Source: Poriferisodalis sp965262965
GTDB lineage: Bacteria; Actinomycetota; Acidimicrobiia; Acidimicrobiales; Poriferisodalaceae
Direction of reading: 5' to 3'
Length of the DNA: 64,000 nucleotides
NCBI RefSeq assembly: GCF_965262965.1
Contig: NZ_OZ253573.1
Span: 1,240,001-1,304,000 of the forward strand
The notes beneath the pieces are model-generated. The model had not been told where the DNA came from. It saw only the letters and a program-made list of their open reading frames with translations, and did not search any database. Below, one piece after another: positions 53,469-61,439 of this stretch. The stretch's first letter is position 1. The number at the start of each line of letters is the position of its first letter. The translations under genes were made by a program, and so were the position numbers.

Positions 53469-54002
53469 TCAGAGCTTCTCAAGCACTGCATCTGGAGCGT
53501 CAGGTCGAAGCCCGAGCTTGTGCTTGAGAAGCTCGCCGGCGGCGTCACGTGTTGACGTTCTGGTGATGATGCTGTTGCCGAGGATGCAGATGCCCTCCCA
53601 TTCGGGATTGCGCTTACGCCAGTCCACGTCGGCGAGGGCGCTAAGGGCGTCGAGGCTCATGCCTTGTTCTCTCAGCACAGCGCCGACGCGTCCGAGCGCC
53701 CACAGCACCAGCGTGTATGAGGACAGGTATTCCTGGCGTGCTTCGATTGAGGTCATCGTTCCAGCCGCGATCTCCGACCATGGCTCCACGAACTGCGTCA
53801 CTCGGTTCCAGAAGTCGATGGCGTAGTTGCGTGCTTCGGCGACGGTCGCTTCGTCAGCGTCGTCGGGTATGTCGCCCAGCAGTTGGGTGTTGGCGCGTTG
53901 CAGCCCTGAGAGCGTCGCGAAGTTCCGGTTCCTGACCGACAGCGATACGCGTTCCTTGTCGGTGCGCCCCCTGAACGACGCCACGGCATCCACGCAGTCC
54001 AT
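53469..54002 (-). pseudogene. DndB/DGQHR-like protein, C-terminal fragment
   Basis: From a breakpoint at 54002 the minus strand stays open to a stop at 53469. It encodes RVSLSVRNRNFATLSGLQRA, a helical middle, and ALADVDWRKRNPEWEGICIL followed by TRDAAGELLKHKLGL. The VDWRKRNPEWEG block and the flanking helices recall the C-terminus of DndB/DGQHR-domain proteins linked to DNA phosphorothioation and related mobile elements. The N-terminal half, including the DGQHR motif, is missing: the frame runs directly into antisense alkylsulfatase sequence. The ATG at the breakpoint is probably fortuitous. Confidence 0.5.
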
Positions 54003-54482
54003 CTGGAGACGCTGGTGAGCCAGACGATCGACCTTATGAACGAGGGCGCGTCCCTCGACGAGATCCTCCAGAGCGTTTCGCTGCCAGCGGAGTGGCTGGA
54101 GCGCTCCTGGATGAGGCCCGTCTACGACGAGCCCGAGTTCGTGATTCGCAACATCTGGCGCCAGTACGGGGGTTGGTGGGATCTCGACCCGGCGTATCTC
54201 AAGCCGTCGCCCAAGGCTGAGCTTGCCGGCGAAGTGGTGCGCCTCGGCGGTGGTGCTGAGGTGATCGCAGCACGGGCGCAGGAATTGGTCGACGAGGGCG
54301 ATTTCAAGCTGGCGTGCCACCTGATCGAGCTGGCGGTGGCATCCGACCCGACCTCCGTCAGCCTGCACGGCACTCGAGCTGAGATCTACGATGCTCGACG
54401 GATGGCCGAGCGCTCGCTCATGTCGATCGGCATCTTCAGCGCCGCCGCCGCCGAGTCCCGAGAGATTGCCGACGGCAGCTAG
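54003..54482 (+). pseudogene. Alkylsulfatase-like C-terminal fragment, diverged duplicate
   Basis: The 480 bases match the end of the gene at 51027-52334, starting abruptly at the codons for LETLVSQTIDLMNEGA. The dimerisation domain is intact (WRQYGGWWDLDPAYLKPSPK) but the whole metallo-beta-lactamase domain is missing. The two copies differ at many silent and some coding sites, more so toward the 3' end, so this is an old paralogue fragment and not an assembly error. A start codon could be the GTG at 54015 or the ATG at 54036. Confidence 0.75.
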
Positions 54483-54491
54483 GTGCCGCGA

Positions 54492-54599
54492 ATCCCGAAT
54501 GCGTTTCGGTCTGACTTATGAGGGGTCGGATCGGCTGCTTGGCCGGTCGGGATGGCTGCCGAAACGCTGTCGGGGACAAGGCGAACCCGGGATTTCGTA
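54492..54599. repeat. Dispersed repeat, copy A
   Basis: The 50 bases at 54535-54584 match 61104-61153 at 48 positions, with weaker similarity on both sides (54492-54599 against about 61055-61167). It lies in the 489-base gap after the alkylsulfatase fragment. It codes for nothing evident. Confidence 0.75.
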
Positions 54600-54649
54600 G
54601 CCCCTGTTCGTTGTTCGGTTCCTACGCTCCGAGTGGTCTTGCTGCTGGG

Positions 54650-54802
54650 GATGCATCGAGCCGATTCGCCGCCGAAGACGGATTCATCGCCCACGCCGCC
54701 AGCTACGGGCAGCGCAAGCGCACCCACTACGCGACCTGGCGGGAAGCATGCGTGCCGACAGGCCTTCTCGCCGAAGCTGGGATCGCACGGGGCAGTAGCT
54801 GA
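54650..54802 (+). other. Possible coding remnant, unknown
   Basis: Part of the 489-base gap contains a frame with SRFAAEDGFIAHAASYGQRK and THYATWREACVPTGLLAEAG ending in TGA. It reads like the helical tail of a protein but has no convincing start. The remaining gap up to 54971 shows nothing recognisable. Confidence 0.25.
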
Positions 54803-54971
54803 GGCGGGAATCTGCCAGCCAGATTGGGGGAATGCGCCTCGCCGGGAGGGTGCCGGGTCTCACCGCGGCTTGCTTCGACGTTGCCGTAGGCAGCTCTCGT
54901 CGCGCGGGTAGCGTCGCTGTCGCCCTGACGGCTTGTCGGGCTGAGTCCTGCGGACGGAACTGACAGCACCG

Positions 54972-56465
54972 ATGAGCACGAGCGACGAGACTCCAACTCG
55001 TGAAGGACGACTCAAGAGGCTCGTCATTCGCAAGGAGCCACTGACCGCGCCTCACCTAAGTGAGGACGAAGCCGAAGTGGAGCGTTGGCGCGCCATCGAC
55101 CCGAAGTGGAACGAATCATCTTCAGTACCCGAAGGCGAGCGTGTCGACCTCCATTGCGTTTGGGGCGTCGAGTTCTACACGCCGTCGCATTTCGACGGCC
55201 TCGTATCTTCATTCGAGCGGCTTGCTCGTGACATGCCGTGGCAAGGCGTGTCGCGCCACGATCCCGCTGACTGGCTGCGCAGTCTGCGCCCTTCGCGTTT
55301 CAGCGGCGGATGGCTCAACTTGGACCCCTTCGCTCCGACCGAGGAGATGATCTATGCCATCGGCGCTCAGTACAGAGTGCCGATGCCAGAGCAGTTTCGG
55401 TACGCCAAAGCCATGATGCACTCGGTAAGCGCTTCGTTGACAGCGCTGGTAGTGGGATTCGTGCTCACCGACGAGCACTCGAAGTCCATTCACGAAGTAC
55501 TGCAACAGGATCGTGAATCAAGCCTGATTCCGAAGGGTCTGGGCTACACCGTCTATGACCCGGCGAATCAGAAAAAGGATGATCTGAAGCGGCTGAGAGA
55601 TGAACACGCAGCGGCCATAACCGACTGGTTCGGGGACCAGTTTCCGGGAGTCTTCTCGTCGGGAACGCAGAACGGCAGAGTGCCGACCTGTGAACTCATC
55701 ACGACACGTCAGGCTGTGCCGTTCCCGACCCAAGTTGAGCGTGAAGGTTCGATGGGCCACTTCATGGGACTGCTCGGAATCGACATCGGTTGGTATGCGT
55801 GGAAGAGCGCTGACACCGCTGGACTGCGGTTTGGGACCATTTTCGGGTCTCAGCATCACGCTGCCATGGCGGTCCGAGAAGACGAACTGACAGCCGCGAT
55901 GGGCGAGGATTCAGAATCGAGCAGGTCCGCTCGCGTCCAAGACGTCGAGTTGGAGGCAGGAGAGGTCGTCTTGGCTTGGGCCATCACTGTGCTGATTGAC
56001 GAATGCACGACCCAAATAGTCAAAGCACGCAACACTCAATTGCAGAAAATCAAGTCACGGGACCGAGCCGCGGCAGTGCTGGAGGACATCGAGAACGAGA
56101 TGCTCGCTGCGGCCGATGTGACTGCTGTCGCAGTTGAACTCGCCGAGCATGCCGGTGCCCGGCGGCTGTTCCGTGACAGCGTGCCCACATTCATCCCCGT
56201 CGAGCCAAGGAAAGGCGAAGAGTCCGTCTCAATGGCCGACCGACGGCATGAGGACATCCACGACAAGGCTTCTTGGCTACAGCAATTCGAACTAGCCACC
56301 CGAGAACGCGCCACGCAAATCGGCACCCTGATCGGCGCAAGCGAGAACGTAAGACTGCAGAAATCAATCAAGAAATTCACGATCGCAGTAGCAGCGATGA
56401 CCGTTGTAGGCGTAGCCATCGTGCTGATTCCCGCGGTGCGCTGGATTCTCGAAATGTGGGCATGA
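54972..56465 (+). CDS. Tail-anchored membrane protein, unknown function
   Basis: This 497-residue protein has a large hydrophilic body and a single C-terminal membrane segment (IAVAAMTVVGVAIVLIPAVR, about residues 470-490) followed by a few residues. A helical, charged stretch from about 345 to 395 could form a coiled coil (QKIKSRDRAAAVLEDIENEM). The centre has FVLTDEHSKSIHEVLQQDRE and GLLGIDIGWYAWKSADTAGL. No known domain is recognised. It stands in the accessory region with no clear operon partner; a membrane-located sensor or effector is possible but unsupported. Confidence 0.65.
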   Translation: MSTSDETPTREGRLKRLVIRKEPLTAPHLSEDEAEVERWRAIDPKWNESSSVPEGERVDLHCVWGVEFYTPSHFDGLVSSFERLARDMPWQGVSRHDPADWLRSLRPSRFSGGWLNLDPFAPTEEMIYAIGAQYRVPMPEQFRYAKAMMHSVSASLTALVVGFVLTDEHSKSIHEVLQQDRESSLIPKGLGYTVYDPANQKKDDLKRLRDEHAAAITDWFGDQFPGVFSSGTQNGRVPTCELITTRQAVPFPTQVEREGSMGHFMGLLGIDIGWYAWKSADTAGLRFGTIFGSQHHAAMAVREDELTAAMGEDSESSRSARVQDVELEAGEVVLAWAITVLIDECTTQIVKARNTQLQKIKSRDRAAAVLEDIENEMLAAADVTAVAVELAEHAGARRLFRDSVPTFIPVEPRKGEESVSMADRRHEDIHDKASWLQQFELATRERATQIGTLIGASENVRLQKSIKKFTIAVAAMTVVGVAIVLIPAVRWILEMWA

Positions 56466-56682
56466 GAACGGGCATGGAGTAGCCGTAGGTGCAAGACGTC
56501 CCGCCTGCACACGCGATTTCGACGGTGCCGCGCGCTCGTTGATCGGGGGTGTCCTCCCAGACGAGACCGAGGTCGTGCAGAACGACGCGCGGCCTCCACT
56601 CTCCGTTCTCCCTGCGCCGCGTTGGAACGCAGCGCCACCGGGCGTTCGGCGGCTCATCGGACGCGGACGAAGGAGCATGCAT
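56377..56682 (-). CDS. Doubtful small gene or remnant
   Basis: The 262 bases between the tail-anchored protein and the DUF4238 gene contain a minus-strand frame with NARWRCVPTRRRENGEWRPR, VVLHDLGLVWEDTPDQRARG and TVEIACAGGTSCTYGYSMPV. Codon positions show highest GC at position 3 and lowest at position 2, as in coding DNA. The frame runs on into the neighbouring gene, and a true start is not evident. It could be a decayed gene or an antisense artefact. Confidence 0.25.
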   Translation of the reverse strand: MHAPSSASDEPPNARWRCVPTRRRENGEWRPRVVLHDLGLVWEDTPDQRARGTVEIACAGGTSCTYGYSMPVLMPTFRESSAPRESARWLRLQRSSLLLRS

Positions 56683-56727
56683 CTCGTGACAGCGAAGATT
56701 TCGGCATGGCACGGCTAGCTTCACGCG

Positions 56728-57822
56728 GTGCCCAGACCACGGCGTCAGCACTACATCAGCAAGTTCCTGATCAAGCGATGGGCCGACGAGAACGGCGATG
56801 TCGGGGTGGTTTGCACGTACCACCGTGACAGCGCAATCGTGCCCGCCGACAAACTTCACCTGCTGCGCTCCCTGTCGTCACCAGAACAGGAAGACACATG
56901 GGGCAACGACATCGAGAACCCGGCAAAACTCGCCCTCGATGGGCTGATGGACTCGCTCGGCCCCCAAATGACGGACTACGAGGCAGCACGAGACTTCCTG
57001 TCCGAACCAGAGAATCTCACGCCGCTCATAGACCTAGCCCGACTCCACCACGCACGCTCGTTGGCCGTGCTCGCACAACAATTCGCCGACTCGCGCAAGA
57101 CGCCCAACAGCGCCGAAGCCGAAGCCATGATCCAAGAACGCTGGGACAGCACACGCGACTACCACGACTGCGGTGCCGTGCTCACGGTGCTGCCATCCGA
57201 CTTGCCCATCACCTTGGGCGCTGTGCCTGTATTCGACACCAAGATTTGGGGTCCACGCGAATCAGTCGCCGCACGGTTCATGATGCCTCTGGCACCGCGT
57301 GTGGTGATCAACGGCGCCATGTGGCTGCCCCCAACACAGGTAGAGATTGAGCCTGAGCGCATCGAACACGACGTCCTACAGATGTTGCCGATGGCGGGGA
57401 TATTCGGCCTGTTCGCCAGCCAGTGGATGATCTGCGAACCCCCAGCGCTAGAACCCACCACACGAGCCGTGCTGGAACTCTGCGAGGGCCGCGGCACGCA
57501 CTGGCGCGCGCTACAAGACCGCATCGCAACGTTCGACAACGCCACCCACGAGCAGCAGGCCAATTGGCATCAACGCCTCGACGCCTACGCCGACAACCAA
57601 CTGGCGCTCAAGACTCGGGCGCTGCGTGAATCCGTACAGAACAGAGTCCACGACACGATGATCAAGGACGCCTGCAAGATTCAGGCCGATCTCGATGCGC
57701 TCGACGCATCGGTCTGTGCATGCCACCTCCACCGCCACGGTGAAAGCAGTGCCCTGTGGAGACGCTTCATGCCGCAGATCATCTGCGACGCTATACGCGA
57801 CAAGCACCGCGACGAGGCCTGA
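56728..57822 (+). CDS. DUF4238 domain protein
   Basis: This 364-residue protein begins RRQHYISKFLIKRWADENGD, the QHYxxxFLxxxW signature of DUF4238, followed by GVVCTYHRDSAIVPADK and a helical region. FMMPLAPRVVINGAMW in the middle also fits the family. The function is unknown; members occur in accessory regions of bacterial genomes. The C-terminal 100 residues are helical and include CACHLHRHGE. The start is a GTG without a clear ribosome site. Confidence 0.72.
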   Translation: MPRPRRQHYISKFLIKRWADENGDVGVVCTYHRDSAIVPADKLHLLRSLSSPEQEDTWGNDIENPAKLALDGLMDSLGPQMTDYEAARDFLSEPENLTPLIDLARLHHARSLAVLAQQFADSRKTPNSAEAEAMIQERWDSTRDYHDCGAVLTVLPSDLPITLGAVPVFDTKIWGPRESVAARFMMPLAPRVVINGAMWLPPTQVEIEPERIEHDVLQMLPMAGIFGLFASQWMICEPPALEPTTRAVLELCEGRGTHWRALQDRIATFDNATHEQQANWHQRLDAYADNQLALKTRALRESVQNRVHDTMIKDACKIQADLDALDASVCACHLHRHGESSALWRRFMPQIICDAIRDKHRDEA

Positions 57823-57927
57823 TATACCGGAAGGCGGAACCTCGCCAAGCCGACCAGAGCACCGACTGCTGACGCTGGCCCGCCAGCCGCGTCAACAACC
57901 TGTGGGGGCATTACAGCTAGCCGCGGC

Positions 57928-58170
57928 TTAGCTGCCCTCGCGTGCCTGAAAATCTGCTTCCTGCCACTCACGCCACTGCTCCACCGCCGCTTTCGCACGA
58001 CTCGCTCGTGTCGTGGAGTTCGTAGCAGGATCGTCGCTGTACGCCGCGGCCCACACGATTGCTTCGGGGATCACGTTTTGTGCTCCGAGTTCGACGCCGA
58101 CCAGTTCGTCTGCGATGGATCGCAGGTGTGAAGCGATGTGCGCTAGTGCGTCGTCGGTGGCTTCGTCCAT
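57928..58170 (-). CDS. Small protein of unknown function (80 residues)
   Basis: The ATG-started frame encodes an acidic, helical protein (MDEATDDALAHIASHLRSIA to QWREWQEADFQAREGS). No family is recognised and no ribosome site is visible. It is convergent with the DUF4238 gene. Upstream, the 252 bases from 58171 to 58422 hold no gene I can support. Confidence 0.45.
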   Translation of the reverse strand: MDEATDDALAHIASHLRSIADELVGVELGAQNVIPEAIVWAAAYSDDPATNSTTRASRAKAAVEQWREWQEADFQAREGS

Positions 58171-58422
58171 GCCGTGACGCTAGCCGCGTGACTCTTCCTG
58201 TAGAGGGACGAGCGCGGAATGATTCTGACAGCCGTTCATGCAGGTCAGAGCGCCGAACAGAAACAATAGCTCGGTCCTCGAATTCGCGGTTTCTCCCAAA
58301 CCGCACCGCGATCGGACTGGTTCCGGAACGCGAACCGAAGGATTCGCGAACGCGAACAAACAGATTCTGGACCGCGCCGCACAGCCCGATGAGAGCGCGC
58401 CGGTCCGTCACCGGTGATGCGG

Positions 58423-58578
58423 TCACGCCTGCTTCGCCTCCCCCATCAGCCGCCGCAGTTCCTCCGCGCTGCACGGCTTGTCGGGATGGCGGTGCAGCGT
58501 GGCGTGACAGTTCGGGCAGACCGGTACGAGGTCGGTGATGAGATCGACAGTGCACTTGGCGCACCTGGCGACTCGCCG
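58423..58578 (-). pseudogene. HNH nuclease C-terminal fragment
   Basis: The minus strand encodes RCAKCTVDLITDLVPVCPNC followed by HATLHRHPDKPCSAEELRRL and a short tail. The segment DLVPVCPNCHATLH is the typical end of McrA-like HNH nucleases. The frame has no start codon, is closed by a stop about 20 codons before the first CxxC, and overlaps the stop of the next HNH gene in another frame. It is either a remnant or the natural tail of that gene displaced by a frameshift. Confidence 0.5.
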
Positions 58579-58579
58579 C

Positions 58580-59272
58580 TTACACGCTTTCTTGCGGCGG
58601 CAGCATCAGCACCCGGTCGTCTTGGGCTTTGGCGACTACGAGTCGGGGCATGCTCGGGTGCCGCCATTCGCGGATGTCAGGCTTGTTGCCCTTGAACTTG
58701 TTGCATCGCTGGTGTGCGACTTGGAGGTTCTCCATGCCGTGCAGCACGCTCGTGTAGTACGTGCCCTGCCGGGCTTCGCCTTCGGCGGTGAGTTCGAACA
58801 CCGCGAACCGTTTCGGCACGACGTGCTCGACTTGTGCGCCTTTCAGCTTCATCTTGCCGCCACACAGACCGCAGCGCTCGCCGTCGCGGATGTGCAGGTA
58901 GTTGAGCACCTTGCGGCGGTGCTCACGGTCCCAGCGGTCGTTCGCGTCCGGCTCGTCAAGTTCGAGGTTGAAACGCCAGATGCCGTCCATCGCGGAGACG
59001 GCCCGCTTCAGCAGTCCCTTGGGCGGATCGGGCGGCGGGCTGCTGAACGGGCACACCGGATCGGTTCCATCCGCGTCCGGCGAAGCCTCTGGTTCGGGTT
59101 CTGCGATCTGCACGATTGAGCGGCACTTCGGAAACGTCGAGCAGCCCCAGAACTCGTTCCCCGCGTTGTCGCCTCGCTTCGCGACCCGGCGCACCATCAC
59201 CGATCCGCACTTCGGGCACGGAGATTCCGTAGCGGCTTCGTTGTCCGAGGGATCGATGCGTTTCGACGTCAT
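58580..59272 (-). CDS. Topoisomerase-type zinc finger plus HNH nuclease
   Basis: This 230-residue protein has an N-terminal C4 zinc finger of topoisomerase type (CPKCGSVMVRR then FWGCSTFPKCRSIV) and a proline-rich linker. A C-terminal HNH domain follows: RCGLCGGKM, QVEHVVPKRF and NLQVAHQRCNKFKGNK. The finger could bind single-stranded DNA and place the nuclease. The ATG at 59272 is chosen; an alternative lies at 59299. It occurs in the accessory region beside another HNH fragment. Confidence 0.72.
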   Translation of the reverse strand: MTSKRIDPSDNEAATESPCPKCGSVMVRRVAKRGDNAGNEFWGCSTFPKCRSIVQIAEPEPEASPDADGTDPVCPFSSPPPDPPKGLLKRAVSAMDGIWRFNLELDEPDANDRWDREHRRKVLNYLHIRDGERCGLCGGKMKLKGAQVEHVVPKRFAVFELTAEGEARQGTYYTSVLHGMENLQVAHQRCNKFKGNKPDIREWRHPSMPRLVVAKAQDDRVLMLPPQESV

Positions 59273-59355
59273 GCCTAGCGTCCTAGTAGTCGCGATCATC
59301 GCGGACTGTAGTGCTGAGCGGCGGGACGCAGCCGATGGAGGGTTCGCTGCGGTCC

Positions 59356-59407
59356 CTCGTGGCGCAACAGGCACTCAGGCTGACCTGCGGGTTCACGGTG
59401 CCACTCG
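59356..59407. repeat. Dispersed repeat, copy C (partial)
   Basis: About 52 bases match 61171-61222 at roughly 80 percent, including GGCGCAACAGG and GCGGGTTCA. It lies in the 221-base gap between the HNH gene and the next small gene. Only the second half of the repeat seen in copy B is present. Confidence 0.55.
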
Positions 59408-59493
59408 CTACTGGCTGCATGTCCTTGGGGGCTTCGAGGGCTAGCGAAGTGCGTTTGCGCGCCAGTTGCTGCAAGCCGAGGACGACCGCCCGC

Positions 59494-59844
59494 CTAGGAC
59501 CACATCCGCTCGATCCACCACGCCAACGCCATCGTCGCAGCCAAGTACGGCGCTTGCGCTCGCATGTTGTTCAGAGCACGCACTGCGGGTCGCAGCCAGT
59601 CGGGGTGGTGGACTGTCAGTTTGCCGCTGGTCTTGGTGTCTCGGACGCCCCGGAGACGACTTGTGCGTTGGTCCGACGGCGTGGGGACATCGCCTGACTG
59701 CTCAATCCGAACGAACCTGCCGATCCGTTCATCGCTTCGGTTGACGAGCGTGCCGATCAGATTCAGCACGAACCATCCCCCGACCACCACCGCCGTCCAG
59801 GCAATCGAACTCACACGCCGCTCCAATCGCCCCGAGAGCGACAT
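59494..59844 (-). CDS. Small membrane protein, unknown function
   Basis: This 116-residue protein has a hydrophobic segment near the N-terminus (IAWTAVVVGGWFVLNLIGTL, about residues 14-33) and a second short one at the C-terminus (YLAATMALAWWIERMW). The middle is basic and hydrophilic. AAGGAG lies nine bases before the ATG, which supports the start. No family is recognised. Confidence 0.55.
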   Translation of the reverse strand: MSLSGRLERRVSSIAWTAVVVGGWFVLNLIGTLVNRSDERIGRFVRIEQSGDVPTPSDQRTSRLRGVRDTKTSGKLTVHHPDWLRPAVRALNNMRAQAPYLAATMALAWWIERMWS

Positions 59845-60043
59845 CGATGCCGCTCCTTGCGACTCACGCCGGTCACGACCGCGAGGGCGCTGGTTCGAAA
59901 CCCGTTTCCGCTGGTCAGAGCAGTATCTTGAGAATGCGTGTCTGGGTCAATCGGCTCCGCTGCGCTCATCGAGAGTGTCGGCTCCAATTGCGACATCGCG
60001 GCCGGTCGAGACGGTCGATGTTGTCGGGTTGCGTGTGTCGCAC

Positions 60044-60782
60044 CTAGGCGGCGAGCGATGGCAAGACGAACATGCCAATCGGTGATTCACCGCACGGCCA
60101 GCAGTGGTGCTCTTCGCAATCGGCGCACCAGGCCCATGCCTCGTGTGCCTCTGGAGCGATCTCAGTCAGGCGAGAGTAGAGACCGCTCACGTCGTCCTCG
60201 ATTGCCCTGTACGGATCGGCTTCGTGCTCGGCCTTGAGGTCCCGTTGCACCCGTGGCGACAACTCATCCCAATAGAACCCGGCTCGCCCGACCAACTCTC
60301 GAAGAGTCGGGTGCCGGTACGCCCGAATCGATGCGACGCGATTGTGCAGCAAGCACGCCCCTTCGCAATCCGCCGCTTGGCATGCCATGAGATGGTCTCT
60401 GGCAGGTGTCAGCACCGGGGACTTCAACCCGATGTCCGCATTCAGCGATCCTGCGATCGGCACGACCAGAAGTTCGCACATCAACGCTGCACATATCAGC
60501 GAGCCGTTGGCAACGTAAGCACCGGTCGCGTCCTCTGCACCGATGCTTGTAGGAGTAGCTGTGACGACCGATTTCCGTATGCGGATGAGGTTCACAAGCG
60601 GCTATCCACAACAACGTCCGCCGCAGCTCTTCTTGGTCCCAGTCGACCATGCCGACATCGGATTCTTCAAGCCCCTTGCGACTCAGATTCGGGTGTCGCT
60701 CAACCACCTCGCTCAACTTGGCCGTTCGAGCTTGGCGGTCATGAACGAGGCTGAGAGCAGTCTTCATGTGGTCATCGGACAT
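60044..60782 (-). pseudogene. Conserved hypothetical protein, frameshifted
   Basis: The 5' part from the ATG at 60782 encodes HMKTALSLVHDRQARTAKLS, VVDWDQEELRRTLL-like helices and GRHSYSYKHR. The 3' part in another frame continues EDATGAYVANGSLICAALMC, then helices, and ends in a Cys-rich tail (WCADCEEHHCWPCGES). In the proteins this resembles, the KH...E...TGxYVxNGxLIxAA elements are continuous, so a one-base shift near 60531-60545 separates them. GAAGGAAC precedes the start. The gene is broken, unless the shift is a sequencing error or programmed. Confidence 0.5.
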
Positions 60783-61048
60783 AGCGCGGGTTCCTTCGGG
60801 TCGGGCCGCTGAACCTACTTGGCGCGCACCTTGTGGCTGAGTCAATATCGCCCGCGGTGGAAGTCTGCGGATGGCTCGCAAGCAGGCGGACTCGCAGGTC
60901 ACGGCTGTTTCACGAGTGCCGCACTTGAGGCTCCACATCGGGACGAGCGGGTGGTCCACATTTGCGTTCTGCCCCGGACACGACGCGGTTCGTTCGGGGC
61001 CGGCACTTGTGCAGGTCAGGCCGACTTCGGGGCCGGCAGGGCGCCGTG

Positions 61049-61226
61049 AGTCCCAAATGCGTTGCGGTTTGACTCGTCTGCGAGCATGGAGGGGCCACAT
61101 CGACTGCTTGGCCGGTCGGGATCGCTGCCGAAACGCTGTCGGGGAAAAGGCGATCCGGCGATTGCGTTGACCTTGCGGCGCAACAGGTATTTCGCCTGAT
61201 CCGCGGGTTCAGGGTGCCATTCGGGG
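61049..61226. repeat. Dispersed repeat, copy B (longest)
   Basis: This copy joins the part shared with copy A (about 61055-61167) to the part shared with copy C (61171-61222). It lies in the 657-base gap between the frameshifted gene and the terminal cassette. Nothing else is recognised in that gap. Confidence 0.7.
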
Positions 61227-61403
61227 ATTCCCTACACTTGCTCGCGAAGAGTCGCGCATTATCGATGGTCTGCGAGAATGTGGCCAGAATACGATGCGGT
61301 GGCGCGATCACTGATCGTGCTGGTTCTGGAGCAGCAGCAGCGCCTGCGGGCCTTGTGCGCCGCGGACGCAACGATCTCGAAATGACAGATGTGTCGTTCC
61401 GGG

Positions 61404-61432
61404 TTGGCGCATTGGTGGGGTCGGGACATACT
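61404..61432 (+). promoter_or_regulatory. Predicted promoter giving a leaderless transcript
   Basis: TTGGCG (61404-61409) and CATACT (61427-61432) are separated by exactly 17 bases, each matching the consensus at four of six positions. The predicted transcription start falls on or next to the ATG at 61440, so the cassette would be translated without a leader, which is common in Actinobacteria. Confidence 0.4.
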
Positions 61433-61439
61433 CGACCGC

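Noticed and set aside
54003..54482. Second alkylsulfatase copy as an assembly duplication
   Set aside because: The copies differ at many sites across the whole length, including amino-acid changes, so they are diverged paralogues.
58171..58422. Protein-like minus-strand stretch (GLCGAVQNLFVRVRESFGSR) in the gap before the HNH fragment
   Set aside because: No start, no family match, and the sequence is dominated by repeated CGAAC/TTCGCG words; probably not coding.
59885..59915. A tRNA-like T-arm (GGTTCGAAACCC) in the gap after the small membrane protein gene
   Set aside because: The T-stem has a mismatch and no anticodon arm, D-arm or acceptor stem can be built around it.
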